Shown here in pieces: positions 62,501 to 64,000 of a DNA stretch of 64,000 nucleotides; position 1 is the stretch's first letter; each line of letters begins with the position of its first letter. The DNA comes from Bugula neritina (taxonomy: Eukaryota; Bryozoa; Gymnolaemata; Cheilostomatida; Bugulidae), in assembly GCA_964035545.1 (NCBI GenBank), contig OZ037766.1, positions 24,521,126-24,585,125 on the forward strand, in the 5' to 3' direction. Both the position numbers and the translations under genes were made by a program. The notes beneath the pieces were generated by a model. That model did no database searches. It saw only the letters and a program-made list of their open reading frames with translations, and was not told the origin of the DNA.

Positions 62501-64000
62501 TGTATGGCGTTGTGTAGCACGCAGGTAACATGCACCTGGCTGCCCAGCACCTAGACGAGGCCCAGGCTATGGACACAGCCGACAGGTACATTAACTGCGT
62601 CTGCGCCAAGTATATGCTGAGAAACAACCAGGTGAAGGAGGCTGAAGCAATGTGCCAGAACTTCACCCGCGAAGGGGCCTCCGCAGCTGACAATCTTAAC
62701 GAAATGCAGTGCATGTGGTTTCAGACAGAATGTGCGGCAGCGTACAGTCGTAGGCAGCAATGGGGTGACGCCCTCAGACACTGTCATCAAGTTGATAAGG
62801 CGAGTGTGAATTTTTTGTACTCTGCTCTTGGTCTGTAGATGAACTTTCCTAATATACTTTTCTGGTCGTTTCCTTTTATATATAATGGTATATCCTTTTA
62901 TTTATATATATATATATATATATCAATTTCTTGTCAACATGTTCTCTTTTGTCATCGAAGGCTTTGCGTACCTTTGTTCTGTTACATGTATGTTGATACT
63001 AGGCTTACTCTTCTCTCTGCAGCACTTCACTGAAATCACTGAGGATCAGTTTGACTTTCACACGTATTGCCTGAGAAAGTTTACTCTGCGCTCCTATGTG
63101 TCTCTTCTCAGACTAGAGGATGTCCTTCGCAACCATAGGTTTTACTTTAAGGCAGCTTCCATAGCTATAAAGATTTACCTCCACCTGCATAGTCACCCGG
63201 TGGGCGATGAGACTAGTCACAGTGAATCAAATCCTAGTGAGTACTTCCAGTTACGGCACTGTGGTGCTTGTAATGTTCACAGAGCTTTGAAAATATGTTC
63301 AACTCTGGCATTTTATGTCACTCAAAAGCTGGAGGTCTACTCAACTTAACCGTCATTATACTGCACATGCTGTAAAATGTATTCTATAAAGCCAATTGAT
63401 GTATAAATTTTTATTCAATGTTTGTAAGGCACTTTTGCTCTGCTAGATATTGGTATGATGCACATATCACCAGGCTGAGTTCTGTAAATCTTAGGCTTCC
63501 TAATGTAAGGTTGATGGGTTACAAAGACATTTAATAAACTGAAACTTGTTGTACAGTAATTGGTATCACTAACTACTGTAAATAGATATTATATTGTCTC
63601 TTGAATTTGCCATTACATTTACAGACTTTAATGTGTTAACTTGTACTCTGGTCTTGTGCTTTATCCACTGGACCAGAGTTTCATAGCATACCCCACTAGT
63701 GTCGTCCTCGCTTGTTATTGTTTAAATCACACATCTTGACAAGTATAAAGTTTTTATGCCCAAGGCACTCCTGCATTTTCTTTATCAGCGTATGCACACC
63801 TGTGTTATCAGCTCAAACTTACCTGTGCTAGGTAACCTATCTGCCAGCGAACTAAAGAAACTCAAGAACAAACAGAGAAAAGCCCAGAAGAAGGCAGCAG
63901 AAGAAAAGGCGGCAGCCGAAGAAGCAGCTAAGCGCCAGACGACTGCTGATAAGAGTAACAAAGCTTCTGGTGCTGATGCTGACAGTGAGGTCAGCAAAAA
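56584..64000 (+). CDS. NAA15: NatA auxiliary subunit NAA15/NAA16, 5' part (runs off window)
   Basis: TPR-repeat scaffold that holds the NAA10 acetyltransferase and docks NatA on the ribosome for N-terminal acetylation. Exons: 56584-56640, 58509-58593, 58920-59182, 59423-59557, 59888-60089, 60436-60597, 61150-61329, 62041-62225, 62518-62799, 63023-63236 and 63832-64000 (cut). About 644 codons of a family usually near 860. Starts [19 protein letters not shown], then highly conserved [36 protein letters not shown]-like [58 protein letters not shown] and [10 protein letters not shown]. The last exon gives the basic [15 protein letters not shown] segment followed by an Ala/Glu/Lys-rich helix. The C-terminal NAA10-binding part lies beyond the window. 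One intron (62800-63022) uses a GC donor. Confidence 0.95.
57704..57775 (-). tRNA. tRNA-Cys(GCA)-like sequence, copy 1 (probably degenerate)
   Basis: 72 nt on the minus strand with tRNA spacing: 4-bp D stem, TTCGATT T-loop, U33 and anticodon position GCA (Cys). The A box GTGTAATGGTTAGCAC and B box GGTTCGATTCC are good. Pairing is imperfect: one acceptor mismatch, one in the T stem and two in the anticodon stem. A run of five T on the minus strand lies a few bases after the 3' end, as in a pol III terminator. Either a decayed tRNA gene or the head of a tRNA-derived SINE. Confidence 0.5.
57776..57966. repeat. Spacer of the tRNA-like pair with an internal ~34-nt duplication
   Basis: Contains two copies of TCAGTCTTCAGGCTCTCCT followed by GGCCTCTCAAC or AGCCTCTCAAC. 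The first part (ACCACTGGGTAAACTTATCA) is the conserved 5' flank of copy 1 and recurs after copy 2, so flank and tRNA-like body were duplicated together. Confidence 0.75.
57967..58038 (-). tRNA. tRNA-Cys(GCA)-like sequence, copy 2 (probably degenerate)
   Basis: 72 nt with the same layout as copy 1. Here the acceptor stem pairs at all seven positions (with G-T), but the T stem has two mismatches and the B box has G changed to C (GGTTCCATTCC). The same AT-rich 3' flank with a T run on the minus strand and the same 5' flank are present. The copies are damaged at different places. Confidence 0.45.
60591..60680. repeat. 20-22-nt tandem repeat spanning the NAA15 exon 6 donor
   Basis: Units of GTTAGTGCTTTTCCTTACCG follow the exon end at 60597, giving GT donors with GTTAGT context at 60598, 60618, 60638 and 60660. 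The first keeps the frame into the next exon. Confidence 0.9.
62899..62923. repeat. TA dinucleotide run
   Basis: About ten TA units inside the GC-AG intron of NAA15. Confidence 0.85.

Larger units (their letters stand above)
58594..63831 (+). other. Remaining NAA15 introns
   Basis: Introns of 223-711 nt. Noted contents are the donor-spanning array at 60591-60680, a TA run near 62899-62923 and otherwise AT-rich sequence. One open frame (61567-61848) in the intron before exon 8 shows no similarity I recognise. Confidence 0.6.

Noticed and set aside
62806-62811. GT donor GTGAAT as the end of NAA15 exon 9
   Set aside because: It would add Ala-Ser not expected from the family; the GC donor at 62800 gives the exact conserved join. 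Kept only as an alternative.

Overview
This is an AT-rich animal nuclear genome window. It holds five protein-coding genes, four of them split by many GT-AG introns of a few hundred bases to several kb. There are no bacterial operons, phage genes or CRISPR arrays. The proteins are clear relatives of metazoan families but diverged from vertebrates. With tRNA-derived SINEs, MITEs and abundant minisatellites, this suggests an invertebrate, possibly a marine or lophotrochozoan lineage. The species cannot be named from the sequence. All exon models were made by reading splice sites, phase and family similarity by eye; the summed coding lengths of the complete genes divide by three.

Layout. (1) 1-20065 (+): 3' part of a discs-large MAGUK (end of PDZ2, PDZ3, SH3, HOOK, guanylate-kinase-like domain, stop). 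Its huge intron at 802-9537 holds three minisatellites and a MITE. (2) 20066-23125: 3'UTR plus low-complexity DNA. (3) 23163-24210 (+): a two-exon gene for an 85-residue, probably single-pass membrane protein I do not recognise. (4) 24324-30240: about 6 kb without a visible gene. (5) 30289-48749 (+): complete 21-exon membrane adenylyl cyclase of the ADCY9 type, 1177 aa. (6) 50967-54793 (-): complete 5-exon Rab33 GTPase, 298 aa, with a long Ser/Thr-rich N-terminus, convergent with the cyclase. (7) 54794-56583: divergent intergenic region. (8) 56584-64000 (+): NAA15/NAA16, the auxiliary subunit of the NatA N-terminal acetyltransferase, running off the window end.

The genes do not form one pathway: cell-junction scaffold, cAMP synthesis, Golgi/autophagy trafficking and co-translational acetylation. 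The most informative points are: the side-by-side Rab33 and NAA15 genes, which are also neighbours in human as far as I recall; forskolin-site residues in the AC9-type cyclase that differ from vertebrate AC9; a missing C2b tail; two exons whose donor splice site lies in a tandem array that multiplies the donor; a GC-AG intron; a run of phase-symmetric HOOK exons; a foldback element with a candidate target duplication; and a duplicated tRNA-like unit. I found no convincing new multi-gene system.
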